Shown piece after piece: positions 15,669 through 23,440 of a stretch of 26,734 nt of DNA; within the stretch, counting starts at the first letter, position 1, and the number at the start of each line of letters is the position of its first letter. The notes below the pieces were generated by a model. It was not told where the DNA came from, ran no database searches, and saw only the letters and a list, made by a program, of their open reading frames with translations. Where the stretch lies: NCBI GenBank assembly GCA_031282985.1, contig JAITCR010000049.1, forward strand, positions 1 through 26,734. The letters run 5' to 3'. This DNA comes from Nitrososphaerota archaeon. Its GTDB lineage: Archaea > Thermoproteota > Bathyarchaeia > Bathyarchaeales > Bathycorpusculaceae. The position numbers and the translations under genes are program-made.

Positions 15669-16441
15669 AAGAAACGTACATTAAAGAACTTCAGCAAATC
15701 CAACCTAACAATCCCGTTCTAATCGAAGGCCTTCCCGGCTTAGGATTAGTCGGTAAAATTGCCATGCGATACTTAATTAAACAATTGAAAGCCCAAAAAA
15801 TTGCTTATCTATACTCACCACATTTTCCATACTTTGTGTTAGTTAACAAAAAGGGTAACGTACGTTTACTACGTGGCACCTTTTATTACTGGAAAAACCC
15901 TAAAGAAGACTCAAACGACCTTATCCTGTTTACTGGTGACAGTCAATCACAAACAATTGAGGGCCAATATGAAATCGCTGCTCGCATGTTAGATTACGCA
16001 GAGAAAAACCATGTACACACAATTGCAACAATCGGTGGCTACCGCATGGAAGCAAAAGACAAACCCAAAGTATTTGTCGCTGCAACCAGTCAGGAGGTAA
16101 TCAGTAAAACCGTTCAGGCAGGGGCTTCTTTGAGTGCTTCGGGTAGTCCTATCGTTGGGACAGCAGGCTTAATTTTAGGGTTATCTAAATTCAAAAAGAT
16201 TGATGCTATCTGTCTTCTGGGTGAAACACGTGGTTATCTTCCCGACCCATTAGCAGCAAAAAGTGTACTTGAAATTTTAAAGAATACCTTTAATTTTGAT
16301 GTTGAATTAAGTGGGTTAAACGAAGAAATTTCTAGAGCAGAAGCAATGGTTACACGGCTACAGGCTATTGAAGAAAAACGTGTTCTACAGGCAGAAGAAA
16401 CAAAGAAACAAGACGAAAAGAAAACAACCTATATATCTTAA
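15665..16441 (+). CDS. PAC2-family proteasome assembly chaperone-like protein
   Basis: 258 aa. The N terminus NPVLIEGLPGLGLVGKIAMRYLI is the classic PAC2 signature, and VGTAGLILGLSKFKKIDAICLLGETRGYLPDP is the second hallmark. A charged Glu/Lys coiled C-terminal tail (about 215-258) follows. Archaeal relatives such as PbaB are linked with proteasome assembly, though direct function here is unproven. It overlaps nop10 by four bases and ends the translation cluster. PAC2 next to nop10 and aIF2-alpha is a familiar archaeal arrangement. Confidence 0.9.
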   Translation: MKETYIKELQQIQPNNPVLIEGLPGLGLVGKIAMRYLIKQLKAQKIAYLYSPHFPYFVLVNKKGNVRLLRGTFYYWKNPKEDSNDLILFTGDSQSQTIEGQYEIAARMLDYAEKNHVHTIATIGGYRMEAKDKPKVFVAATSQEVISKTVQAGASLSASGSPIVGTAGLILGLSKFKKIDAICLLGETRGYLPDPLAAKSVLEILKNTFNFDVELSGLNEEISRAEAMVTRLQAIEEKRVLQAEETKKQDEKKTTYIS

Positions 16442-16443
16442 AC

Positions 16444-16474
16444 ATTTTTGGGTTTTTTTCCAAAAATATTTTTC
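16444..16474 (+). terminator. Hairpin plus T-run between PAC2 gene and mcm
   Basis: ATTTTTGG (16444-16451) pairs perfectly with CCAAAAAT (16460-16467), with a T-rich loop, followed by ATTTTT. It lies three bases past the PAC2 stop, where transcription converges with mcm from the other strand. Confidence 0.6.
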
Positions 16475-16603
16475 CGTTTGCTGGTAGTATTGTGTCTTTT
16501 TTCAGCACATTAAGGGTATAAGTTTTTTTTCGGTACAAGTTTAGCAAAACCTGCTCTGGCATTCCGTAGCATTAATTAAAAAATGGGGGGGTTGTTGTTT
16601 GTT

Positions 16604-18670
16604 TTATGTTTTCTTTAGGTAGCCTTCTCGAGGTTCGTAGATAGTGCCTTCACGTAATAGTTGGCTTATCATGCGTTCTGTTTCATTTCTTGGGATTTTA
16701 TGTTTGGTTTCCAGTTCGTTGACAAATGTTTCTCTTTCAACGATACCTGTTTGTTTTTCCATTTCTATGAGGACTGATAGGACTATATGGAAGCGGTCTC
16801 TGAGGCTTTTTGGTCTGCCTGTCATGATAATGTCAATGTCAACTTTGAAGCTGGACATGTCTATTCCTACTTCTTCAAGTGACTTTTTCATGATTGCAAT
16901 TGCTGCTTCTGCATCTTCTGCTGTTACTTCTTTACGTAACGCTACCCGAGCGCGGGCTTCAGCGCATCTGACTAAGGATTCAAGTTGACGGGTAGTAATT
17001 GCTACAGGGGAGCCTTCTGTTTCACTAGCATTACGCATAGCTAAATAGAATTCTTTAAGGCGTTTTAGTGCTTCAGGGTTTAATGCTGGGTATACACTCT
17101 TGGCATAACTAACGTATTTACGTAAAAGTTCTGTGTCAACTTGTGCTTCAACAGGGCTTATACCGCGTCTGTGAATTTCTAAAATGTGCTCTGACATTCT
17201 GCTGTCTGTTTCCTTGTTTGGCACATCGCGAAGTACGAAAATTAAGTCAAAACGTGACAAAATGGTAACTGGTAAAGAAATGTTTTCAGCTACAGTGCGG
17301 TTGGGTTCATATCTGCCCAGAGATGGGTTAGCTGCTGCTAAGACGGATGTTCGTGCGTTAAGTGTTGCGACGATGCCGCCTTTAGCTACTGAGACAGTGT
17401 GTTGTTCCATAGCTTCGTGTATGGCAACTCGATCTTCGGGGCGCATTTTGTCCATTTCATCGATGCATGCAATACCTTTGTCTGCTAATACAAGTGCGCC
17501 TGCTTCAAGTGACATCGAGCCACCTTTTTCGCGGACAACTGCTGCTGTTAGACCAGCCGCAGTGGTGCCTCTGCCTGAGGTGTATAAGCCTCTTGGTGCG
17601 ATATGTGAGACGTATTGAAGCATCTGTGACTTGGCGGTGCCTGGGTCGCCGATGATTAACGCGTTCATTTCGCCTCTCACGGTCATGTCTGGCAGAATTC
17701 TTGAAACACCACCAAAAAGTAGGTACATAACAGCTTCTTTTAGGTGTTCATTGCCAAAAATGGATGGGGCGATGCTGCTCATGATTTTTTTGTGAACATA
17801 GGGGTCTCGTGAGAGTTCTAATATTTTTACTTCTTCTTCAGGTGTAGGCGGTGAAGTTTCGGGTTCTTTGCCTAAGAGTTCAACAGAGTTAGCTTCTAGT
17901 TGGAGGATGAATGTGCGGAGTTTTCCCATACCGACTAGTGATGGCGCATGGGCGCGCACTATTCCAACGATAGACACGTGGTCTCCAGGGCGTGCTTGAT
18001 CTACGATTTCATCTCCAACTAATTTTACCGCTAAAACTCTGGGTAACTGCCCCGGTGGTAGGTCTTCTGGTTTTTCTTGTAATCTTAAATCTTGTGAATC
18101 TATAAATGTGGATTCTTCTTGGGCAAACTCAAATGGGCCATCTTTTCCACAATCGGGACCCATACAGATTGCTGGTGCTTTAAGAAATTGACCTGTTTGT
18201 TCAATCTTCATTAATGTTCCACAGCGTTTACATTTATACGCTGCCTGTAGAACCATTGGGCGAACTGGTGTGGCGCGGACAACGATGCCTTCTACAAGAA
18301 TTAACTTACCCATTTTTTTGGAGCCAATTCTACGTAATACCTCTTTGTCTAAAAGTTTAGCAACGCGCACAATAATTTTTTCTATTTTTCCGGCGTACTC
18401 TTCATCTTCAATTCTTAACTGCTCATATGCCGCTTTGCTTGCGTGCTCTAAGTATTCTTCAGGTTTATTGAGTATTTGTTCTGCTAAGATTTGATCAAAA
18501 CTATATAATTCATCAAAATTGATTGTTATGCTAGTTTTTCCTGTAATGGCTAACTGGCTAAGTTTTGCCCTGTATTTTTCTTTTTGTCCTTTTTCAGAAC
18601 CTGCTTTGAAAATTTTGAAAAATTCTAAGAAACGCTGTTGAGGGTCAACTTGTTCTATATCTTTAGCCAT
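16604..18670 (-). CDS. mcm: Replicative helicase MCM
   Basis: 688-aa hexameric 3'-5' DNA helicase. The N-terminal DNA-binding part holds a zinc site (C147/C150, C169/C174). The AAA+ core has Walker A GDPGTAKS (341-348), Walker B CIDEMDK (402-408), sensor-1 Asn in AAANPSLGRY, and the arginine finger in LSRFDLIF (472-475). The C-terminal winged helix includes the last 70 or so residues. The length is typical. An ATG with GGCGGA upstream lies 18 bases past the gins23 stop, so helicase and GINS are cotranscribed, as in Sulfolobus. It is the last gene of the minus-strand replication group. Confidence 0.97.
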   Translation of the reverse strand: MAKDIEQVDPQQRFLEFFKIFKAGSEKGQKEKYRAKLSQLAITGKTSITINFDELYSFDQILAEQILNKPEEYLEHASKAAYEQLRIEDEEYAGKIEKIIVRVAKLLDKEVLRRIGSKKMGKLILVEGIVVRATPVRPMVLQAAYKCKRCGTLMKIEQTGQFLKAPAICMGPDCGKDGPFEFAQEESTFIDSQDLRLQEKPEDLPPGQLPRVLAVKLVGDEIVDQARPGDHVSIVGIVRAHAPSLVGMGKLRTFILQLEANSVELLGKEPETSPPTPEEEVKILELSRDPYVHKKIMSSIAPSIFGNEHLKEAVMYLLFGGVSRILPDMTVRGEMNALIIGDPGTAKSQMLQYVSHIAPRGLYTSGRGTTAAGLTAAVVREKGGSMSLEAGALVLADKGIACIDEMDKMRPEDRVAIHEAMEQHTVSVAKGGIVATLNARTSVLAAANPSLGRYEPNRTVAENISLPVTILSRFDLIFVLRDVPNKETDSRMSEHILEIHRRGISPVEAQVDTELLRKYVSYAKSVYPALNPEALKRLKEFYLAMRNASETEGSPVAITTRQLESLVRCAEARARVALRKEVTAEDAEAAIAIMKKSLEEVGIDMSSFKVDIDIIMTGRPKSLRDRFHIVLSVLIEMEKQTGIVERETFVNELETKHKIPRNETERMISQLLREGTIYEPREGYLKKT

Positions 18671-18688
18671 TTGTAATTCCGCCTGTTA

Positions 18689-19240
18689 TTATTTCTCTTG
18701 TTTTTGAAGAATTTGATTTTTCCAAGTGGAGATTATTTCTCCAAGTTGTTCATAAATAATTTTTTCTTCAACGGTCAATTTTTTTAGTACTTGGTCACTT
18801 TGAGCATATGCTGAAGATAAAGCTATAATTTTTTTAAGCCGTGAATTGATGATGTCTTTTGCTAACGCTTTAACTTTATGATATTCTTGAATTTTTTCAG
18901 GTTGAACTGCTTCAGCTTCAGCAAAAGTCAGATATCTGCGTAGTTTTGGGTAAAAATTTTGTGGTAGCTCTGAAATCATACCTGGAATCTGAACGCCTTC
19001 TTTCCATTGTACCTTGTAGAGTTTACCCCCATCTAGCAAATCTTCTTCTCTTGTATGCACAATGTCTGCGTTTTGCAGTTCTTTAGCTACCCAATAATAA
19101 ACTTGATATTCATTACCCTCATCAAATGGGCCTACATTTAGACCAGATAGTTTCATTTCAGCAAAGTTACGATTAGCCACAACAGTAGTAAGTGAGTTTT
19201 CGTAGCAAAAATCTAATCTTCCAATATTTGTAGGCACCAT
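18689..19240 (-). CDS. gins23: GINS complex subunit GINS23 (Psf2/Psf3-type)
   Basis: 183-aa GINS subunit with the B-then-A order. The N-terminal beta region (about 1-75) includes LSGLNVGPFDEGNEYQVYYW. A middle segment reads VQIPGMISELPQNFYPKLRRYL, and a helical A domain follows to the end. Together with GINS51 it would form the tetramer that activates MCM. The ATG has GAGGGA just upstream. Its position directly ahead of mcm supports assignment as GINS23. Sequence divergence in this family is high, so the call rests on both context and domain order. Confidence 0.85.
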   Translation of the reverse strand: MVPTNIGRLDFCYENSLTTVVANRNFAEMKLSGLNVGPFDEGNEYQVYYWVAKELQNADIVHTREEDLLDGGKLYKVQWKEGVQIPGMISELPQNFYPKLRRYLTFAEAEAVQPEKIQEYHKVKALAKDIINSRLKKIIALSSAYAQSDQVLKKLTVEEKIIYEQLGEIISTWKNQILQKQEK

Positions 19241-19339
19241 TTTTCCCTCTTAACCTATTCACACTTTCGGGATTTAAAAAGTAATACAAAGAGTAGCTTT
19301 AAGGGTTTCCAAAAAAACAACTATAAAAAATCCCAATTG

Positions 19340-19672
19340 TTAGAATAATACTTGTTGTTGCATGACTTTCTTTGGTCGTAGACATTGGTTGCATATGCAG
19401 CTAAATGGGAGGTCTTTTGTGGGACAGGCTTTGAAGTATTTACAGGTACTGCATCCAAAATCTGTACCGCATATGATGCAGGTTTGGGTAAATGCAATTT
19501 CTGATTTTAGTATATCTTGTAAAACGTTTTGGAGTTGATTTATATTATTGTAATGTTTTATGCTAAATAACATTTTTTGACTATTATACTCCAGCCCTAA
19601 ACGCATCAATAAAGTGAATTTTTCTTTTTCAACACGTGGAAGTTTGAAGCCATTCTTGTTTAAAATAACCAT
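19340..19672 (-). CDS. Uncharacterised 110-aa Cys-rich protein in the replication operon
   Basis: I do not recognise this protein. The N-terminal 60 residues look like a small alpha/beta domain (GFKLPRVEKEKFTLLMRLGL, then strand-like MLFSIKHY and a helix). The C-terminal half has eight cysteines in the pattern C-x2-C-x5-C-x2-C-x5-C-x8-C-x-C-x2-C (from CIICGTDFGC to CNQC), suited to two zinc sites or an Fe-S cluster. It ends in MQQQVLF. It starts with ATG preceded by AGGAG, 11 bases after the rfcL stop and about 100 bases before gins23. That makes it the only unknown in the run rfcS-rfcL-orf-gins23-mcm. A DNA-replication or repair role is inferred only from context. Confidence 0.75.
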   Translation of the reverse strand: MVILNKNGFKLPRVEKEKFTLLMRLGLEYNSQKMLFSIKHYNNINQLQNVLQDILKSEIAFTQTCIICGTDFGCSTCKYFKACPTKDLPFSCICNQCLRPKKVMQQQVLF

Positions 19673-19683
19673 CTCTTTTTCTC

Positions 19684-20916
19684 CTAAAACATTTTCAAAC
19701 TTGTTAAGAATGTTACTTCTTCAGATGTAAGCTTTAACCATTCAATTAATGTGTTTGTTTTATTTTTTTGCTGTAACATAAGCCTAAGGTATGGTACGTA
19801 AATCATTTTTGCTTCGTATTTGCTAACATGACACTGATTACCTATTTTTGTGCAGATACTGGCTAACATTGTACGTTTAGTTTTGGTCCAAAATAATGTA
19901 ATAACTCTGATTGGTGGTGGTGTAATAAATTCAAATGGTTTATACGATTCAGGATTAACTGCTGCAACTTGGGCGAGATTATTGTAGAAGTATTTGAACA
20001 GATGCCAATTTTCTGTTCCTATTCTTCCTCTGAAAACATCCGCTTGAGACAGATAATCATATGCTTTTGCAAGTTCAACTATATCAGTGTAACGTCGAGC
20101 CACGTTATCACCAATAACCATTAACAGGTCATCATATTCAGCATCTGAAGAATTAAGAAAACTCGCAACTTCTGCAACATTTTTTGCAGCAAAATAACCT
20201 TTTAATGTTTCATCCATACTGATATTTTTGTTTCTCAGACTCAATGCAAACGTGTCCTGCAAAGTCAAAATTTTGCCCTCTTCACTTAATCCCTGCAGGT
20301 CATTAATTGCCGATCGCACATCACCCTGACTGTTTAACGCAATTTTTTCCAGTGCCTCAAATTCATATTTAACCTGTTCTTGTTCACATATTTTCTTGAG
20401 TGCCATTATGATTAGAGGAATGCGAGCCTGCTGAAATCTGATAAGTAAACAAATTTTTTTAAGAGGCCGTAGTTTTTCAAGGTCAGGATCATTAGCCGCC
20501 ATTATAATGGGTGTACGTGTGTTTTCAATGATCTTTATGACTGCGTTGACTCCACCACGATCTTCATTGCCTGCGATGCCATCAACTTCATCCAAAAATA
20601 GCATGTTGCCTTTGATTTCGCTGGAAAATTTGTCTAAACCCGTAAATGAGCTTGCTGGTGTTGCTATACGGTTTACTGCTTTTTCTGAACGTGTGTCGCT
20701 GGCGTTCATTTCTATAATTTTAAAATTGTATTCTCTAGCAGCGGCGTTGACAAGTGTTGTTTTACCTACGCCTGGGGGTCCATAAAGCAGTACTGCTTTT
20801 TTTAAGGGTTTTTTGTTTCCTATCCATTCAGTGAATAGTGTTTTTGCTTCTTCGTTACCTATAACTTCCTTGATTGTTGTTGGTCGATATTTTTCGACCC
20901 ATAGGTCGTTTTTCAA
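19684..20916 (-). CDS. rfcL: Replication factor C large subunit
   Basis: 410-aa clamp loader large subunit. WVEKYRP opens the AAA+ domain; Walker A GPPGVGKTT lies at 46-54; Walker B LFLDEVD at 106-112; MAANDPD gives sensor 1; and the DVRSAINDLQ motif marks sensor 2. A helical collar follows. The length is that of Thermoproteota-type RfcL, shorter than euryarchaeal versions. I see no clear PCNA-interacting Qxx(L/I)xxFF box at the C terminus, which ends EVTFLTSLKMF. The start is TTG within a TTGA overlap with the rfcS stop, with AGGGGAAAA upstream, so both subunits are translated from one message. Confidence 0.94.
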   Translation of the reverse strand: MKNDLWVEKYRPTTIKEVIGNEEAKTLFTEWIGNKKPLKKAVLLYGPPGVGKTTLVNAAAREYNFKIIEMNASDTRSEKAVNRIATPASSFTGLDKFSSEIKGNMLFLDEVDGIAGNEDRGGVNAVIKIIENTRTPIIMAANDPDLEKLRPLKKICLLIRFQQARIPLIIMALKKICEQEQVKYEFEALEKIALNSQGDVRSAINDLQGLSEEGKILTLQDTFALSLRNKNISMDETLKGYFAAKNVAEVASFLNSSDAEYDDLLMVIGDNVARRYTDIVELAKAYDYLSQADVFRGRIGTENWHLFKYFYNNLAQVAAVNPESYKPFEFITPPPIRVITLFWTKTKRTMLASICTKIGNQCHVSKYEAKMIYVPYLRLMLQQKNKTNTLIEWLKLTSEEVTFLTSLKMF

Positions 20917-21917
20917 CTGTTTTCCCCTAAAGTTATGCCCGCTTTGGTAAATTGAGCTAAAAGCGCACTTAACTGCAAGTCGCTATTGGCACCTTGTGTT
21001 AGGCGGTAGTCATATTCACCCAGTATGTTGCTAAGTTCAGCTTTTTGTTCAGGTGCTATGTAGCTGATTTTGAAGAGTTCTTTTTGCATCTGGCGAATAA
21101 TTTCTGCGCCAGTGAAGCCGTAGGTGCCTATAATGTCATACATTATTCGTCGAGCTTCCATGAAGTCCCCATTAATGGCTTTGTTAAGCATAAGTTGTAC
21201 CTGTTTGGGGCTGGCTTCGCCGATGACTTGGGAAACGACTTTTTCGTCTACTACACTGTTTTCCTTGTAAGCTGCTGCTGTTTGTAGGGCATTTATAGCA
21301 TGGCGTAAATCGCCTTCACTGTAGTCTACGATTCTCTCGACCGCTTCGGGGGAAATGTTTACGTTTTCTTTTTTAGCTATACTTTTTAGGTGTTCTACCA
21401 TAGCTGTCTTTTCAAGTCGTGAGAATCGGAAAATTGCACATCTACTTTGAATGGGTTCAATTATTTTGCTTGATTGATTACAAATTAGTATGAATCTTGA
21501 AGTGCGACTACTGGTTTCCATAATGCGTCTGAGTGCTGTTTGAGCGGGGCCAGTCATTTGGTCGCATTCATCTAAAATAATTAATGCAAAAGGTACATCG
21601 CCAAATGCGCCTCTACTGTAACGTGAAAAGTCTTTTACACGTTCACGAACAGTGTCTATGCCTCTCTCGTCTGAAGCGTTAAGCTCTAATGTAAAATTTT
21701 TCCAGTTTTGCATGCTAAACAATTCATATGCAATGCATAGTGCCGTTGTAGTCTTCCCTGTACCTGGTATACCAGCAAACATTAAATGCGGCATAATTTT
21801 TGGATTTCTCATAAACGCTTTAAGACTCTCAACAATGGCGTGTTGATCCACTACATCACTAAGAATTTTTGGCCTATATTTCTCTACCCACATAAGTGCT
21901 TCTCCATTAACTGCCAT
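20913..21917 (-). CDS. rfcS: Replication factor C small subunit
   Basis: 334-aa clamp loader small subunit; four copies join RfcL to load PCNA. WVEKYRPKILSDVVDQ near residue 10 is the RFC box. Walker A is GIPGTGKTTTA (49-59), Walker B IILDECDQ (113-120), and the arginine-finger SRC motif lies at 158-160; GDLRHAINALQ is sensor 2. I choose ATG 21917 because GGAAGG lies about eight bases upstream and the N terminus is standard. An in-frame GTG at 21935 would add six residues and destroy that spacing. It is the first gene of the rfcS-rfcL-orf-gins23-mcm series. Confidence 0.95.
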   Translation of the reverse strand: MAVNGEALMWVEKYRPKILSDVVDQHAIVESLKAFMRNPKIMPHLMFAGIPGTGKTTTALCIAYELFSMQNWKNFTLELNASDERGIDTVRERVKDFSRYSRGAFGDVPFALIILDECDQMTGPAQTALRRIMETSSRTSRFILICNQSSKIIEPIQSRCAIFRFSRLEKTAMVEHLKSIAKKENVNISPEAVERIVDYSEGDLRHAINALQTAAAYKENSVVDEKVVSQVIGEASPKQVQLMLNKAINGDFMEARRIMYDIIGTYGFTGAEIIRQMQKELFKISYIAPEQKAELSNILGEYDYRLTQGANSDLQLSALLAQFTKAGITLGENS

Positions 21918-22003
21918 AAATGTAACCTTCCACAAGTAACTAACAATAACGCAACTACTAAATAATAATTAATTTACTTTTCCCACAACTAAAAAATGGA
22001 ACA

Positions 22004-22012
22004 GATATAAAC
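22004..22012 (-). promoter_or_regulatory. Promoter of the rfcS-mcm operon
   Basis: On the minus strand the sequence reads AGGAATCAGTTTATATC: a purine-rich BRE followed by a TATA box. It lies just past the preceding gene, and initiation about 26 bases on would leave a leader of roughly 60 bases before rfcS. Confidence 0.5.
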
Positions 22013-22023
22013 TGATTCCTCTT

Positions 22024-22368
22024 TTACCTGATTTTGCTGCCTTCAGGTAAATCTTTTTCAGGCTGTAGAACTGAAACATTGCCTTCTTCGTCTTCAGCAG
22101 CTAGTATCATGCATTGAGATTCAATGCCTGCTAACATGCGACGTTGAAGGTTTAGTAAAAAAATACATTTTTTACCGATAAGTGCTTCAGGAGGGTAATA
22201 TTTACGTATTCCAGCTACTGCTTGACGTTTCTCTGTGCCAAAATCAACTATAATTTGGATTAGTTTTTTTGATTCTGAAACTGGCGTTACTTCTAATATT
22301 TTTCCAATTCTTAAGTCAAGCTTTTCGAAGTCGCTAAACGATATTTCTACTATTTCTGGTGTTGCCAT
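22024..22368 (-). CDS. tRNA-binding (EMAP/MetG C-terminal-like) protein
   Basis: 114-aa stand-alone OB-fold tRNA-binding domain of the Trbp111/EMAPII/MetRS-beta type. Landmarks are FEKLDLRIGKILEVTPVSES at the N terminus, IIVDFGTEKRQAVAGIRKYY in the centre and LNLQRRMLAGIESQCMILAA, the loop that binds the tRNA elbow. In many archaea this is a separate subunit annotated as methionine-tRNA ligase beta. It could instead be a general tRNA chaperone. No catalytic MetRS is in the window. It lies upstream of the rfcS promoter and probably forms its own transcript. Confidence 0.88.
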   Translation of the reverse strand: MATPEIVEISFSDFEKLDLRIGKILEVTPVSESKKLIQIIVDFGTEKRQAVAGIRKYYPPEALIGKKCIFLLNLQRRMLAGIESQCMILAAEDEEGNVSVLQPEKDLPEGSKIR

Positions 22369-22636
22369 CTTTTTACACTACTAACTGTAAGGTAAACAAG
22401 GATATTATTTTTACTCTTAGCTACTCTACCACGTATGCTGTCTATTTTGATGGCTGAATAGTTCTTTATAGGTGTGCTGTTTAAGTTTCGCATATTAGAC
22501 TTTAGTCTTTATTATTTTTGTATTTTCAAACTGAACAAATGCGCTACCAAAGGGTCAAATTAGATGTATAAAAACACAAAAACTACACAGCTACACCAAT
22601 AAAGCTGTCAAGATAATAATTAAGATTAACGTCTAT
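22369..22636. other. Intergenic region between the translin and tRNA-binding genes
   Basis: About 268 AT-rich bases without a credible ORF or RNA gene. A short AGACT/AGTCT hairpin with a two-base loop lies near 22499-22510. It should contain the promoter of the tRNA-binding gene on the minus strand, but I cannot pick the TATA box with confidence. Confidence 0.4.
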
Positions 22637-23272
22637 TCATTTTTTGGTTCGCGTTGGTTTGAAGTGTTTGAGATAATCTTCAAGGTTTTTTCGTCTAACT
22701 TCTTGTGTTATGTCACCGCGTGTTGCTTCAATGATTTTTCTCGCAACATCTGTTTTTCGTCTCAAACCTGGTACAAGCATGTAAGCTTCGTCAAGGGCAA
22801 GCAATTCGATAAAAATTTCATCCATTAACCTGAGATATTCTTCTCCTCTCTTTACGTTACCCTCTCGGAGAGCATCAAGAGCTAAACGTCTACATTCTCC
22901 AATGGCATCTGCTAGACCAAGAGTGTATTCAATTGATGGCACCTCAATTTCTTTAGGCGTGACAAATCTGTTTTCTTCTATCAATGTTAAGAAAATGTTA
23001 GCTTCTGCATATTCTTGTAGTGCTTCACTAAACATGCCGCAGTAGATAATGTCAGGATACTGTTTAGCGAGACTCTGCAGGTTGGCGATTTTTTCTGTTG
23101 CACTTCTAATCATTTTTTCTGCCTCAGTCTGTTTGTTTTGATGAATTAGCAGGATCGCCTGTTTAGCTAAACTAGTTACCCTGCGCATATCCACATGGGT
23201 ATCTTCATGAATCTGCTTCTTTTGTACCAAATCCTGTTTTATCTCTTCAAGTACCCTCTTAAGAGTAGCCAT
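22637..23272 (-). CDS. Archaeal translin/TRAX-family protein
   Basis: 211-aa helical protein of the translin family. The core motif LQEYAEANIF places E87 and E90 where human TRAX has its catalytic glutamates. A conserved GLADAIGECRRLALDALREGN segment follows, and the C terminus (GLRRKTDVARKIIEATRGDI, then TQEVRRKNLEDYL) is typical of archaeal members. Eukaryotic translin-TRAX (C3PO) is an RNase used in RNAi and tRNA processing, and an archaeal C3PO-like octamer from Archaeoglobus is known. RNase activity here is inferred from the acidic residues. It lies 168 bases past taw1 on the same strand. Confidence 0.9.
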   Translation of the reverse strand: MATLKRVLEEIKQDLVQKKQIHEDTHVDMRRVTSLAKQAILLIHQNKQTEAEKMIRSATEKIANLQSLAKQYPDIIYCGMFSEALQEYAEANIFLTLIEENRFVTPKEIEVPSIEYTLGLADAIGECRRLALDALREGNVKRGEEYLRLMDEIFIELLALDEAYMLVPGLRRKTDVARKIIEATRGDITQEVRRKNLEDYLKHFKPTRTKK

Positions 23273-23440
23273 TTTTTCACCTTTAACGTAGAAGGGTAAC
23301 CTGCTTATTTATCCATTCTAAAAATAAGAAACATAATTTGATGTTTCGAGATTACTTGTTATACTGTCTGACCTTTGCTGGCAATAGTAAAAATAAGTCA
23401 CTGAAAAATGTTAGGCTTCTTTTTGATGTGTTCTGTTTTT

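Noticed and set aside
17184..17618. 144-aa + strand ORF inside mcm
   Set aside because: Antisense to the conserved AAA+ core of MCM; no independent evidence.
23335..23382. TTGATGT ... TCTGA resembling a short C/D box RNA
   Set aside because: The C box deviates from consensus and there are no internal boxes or terminal stem.
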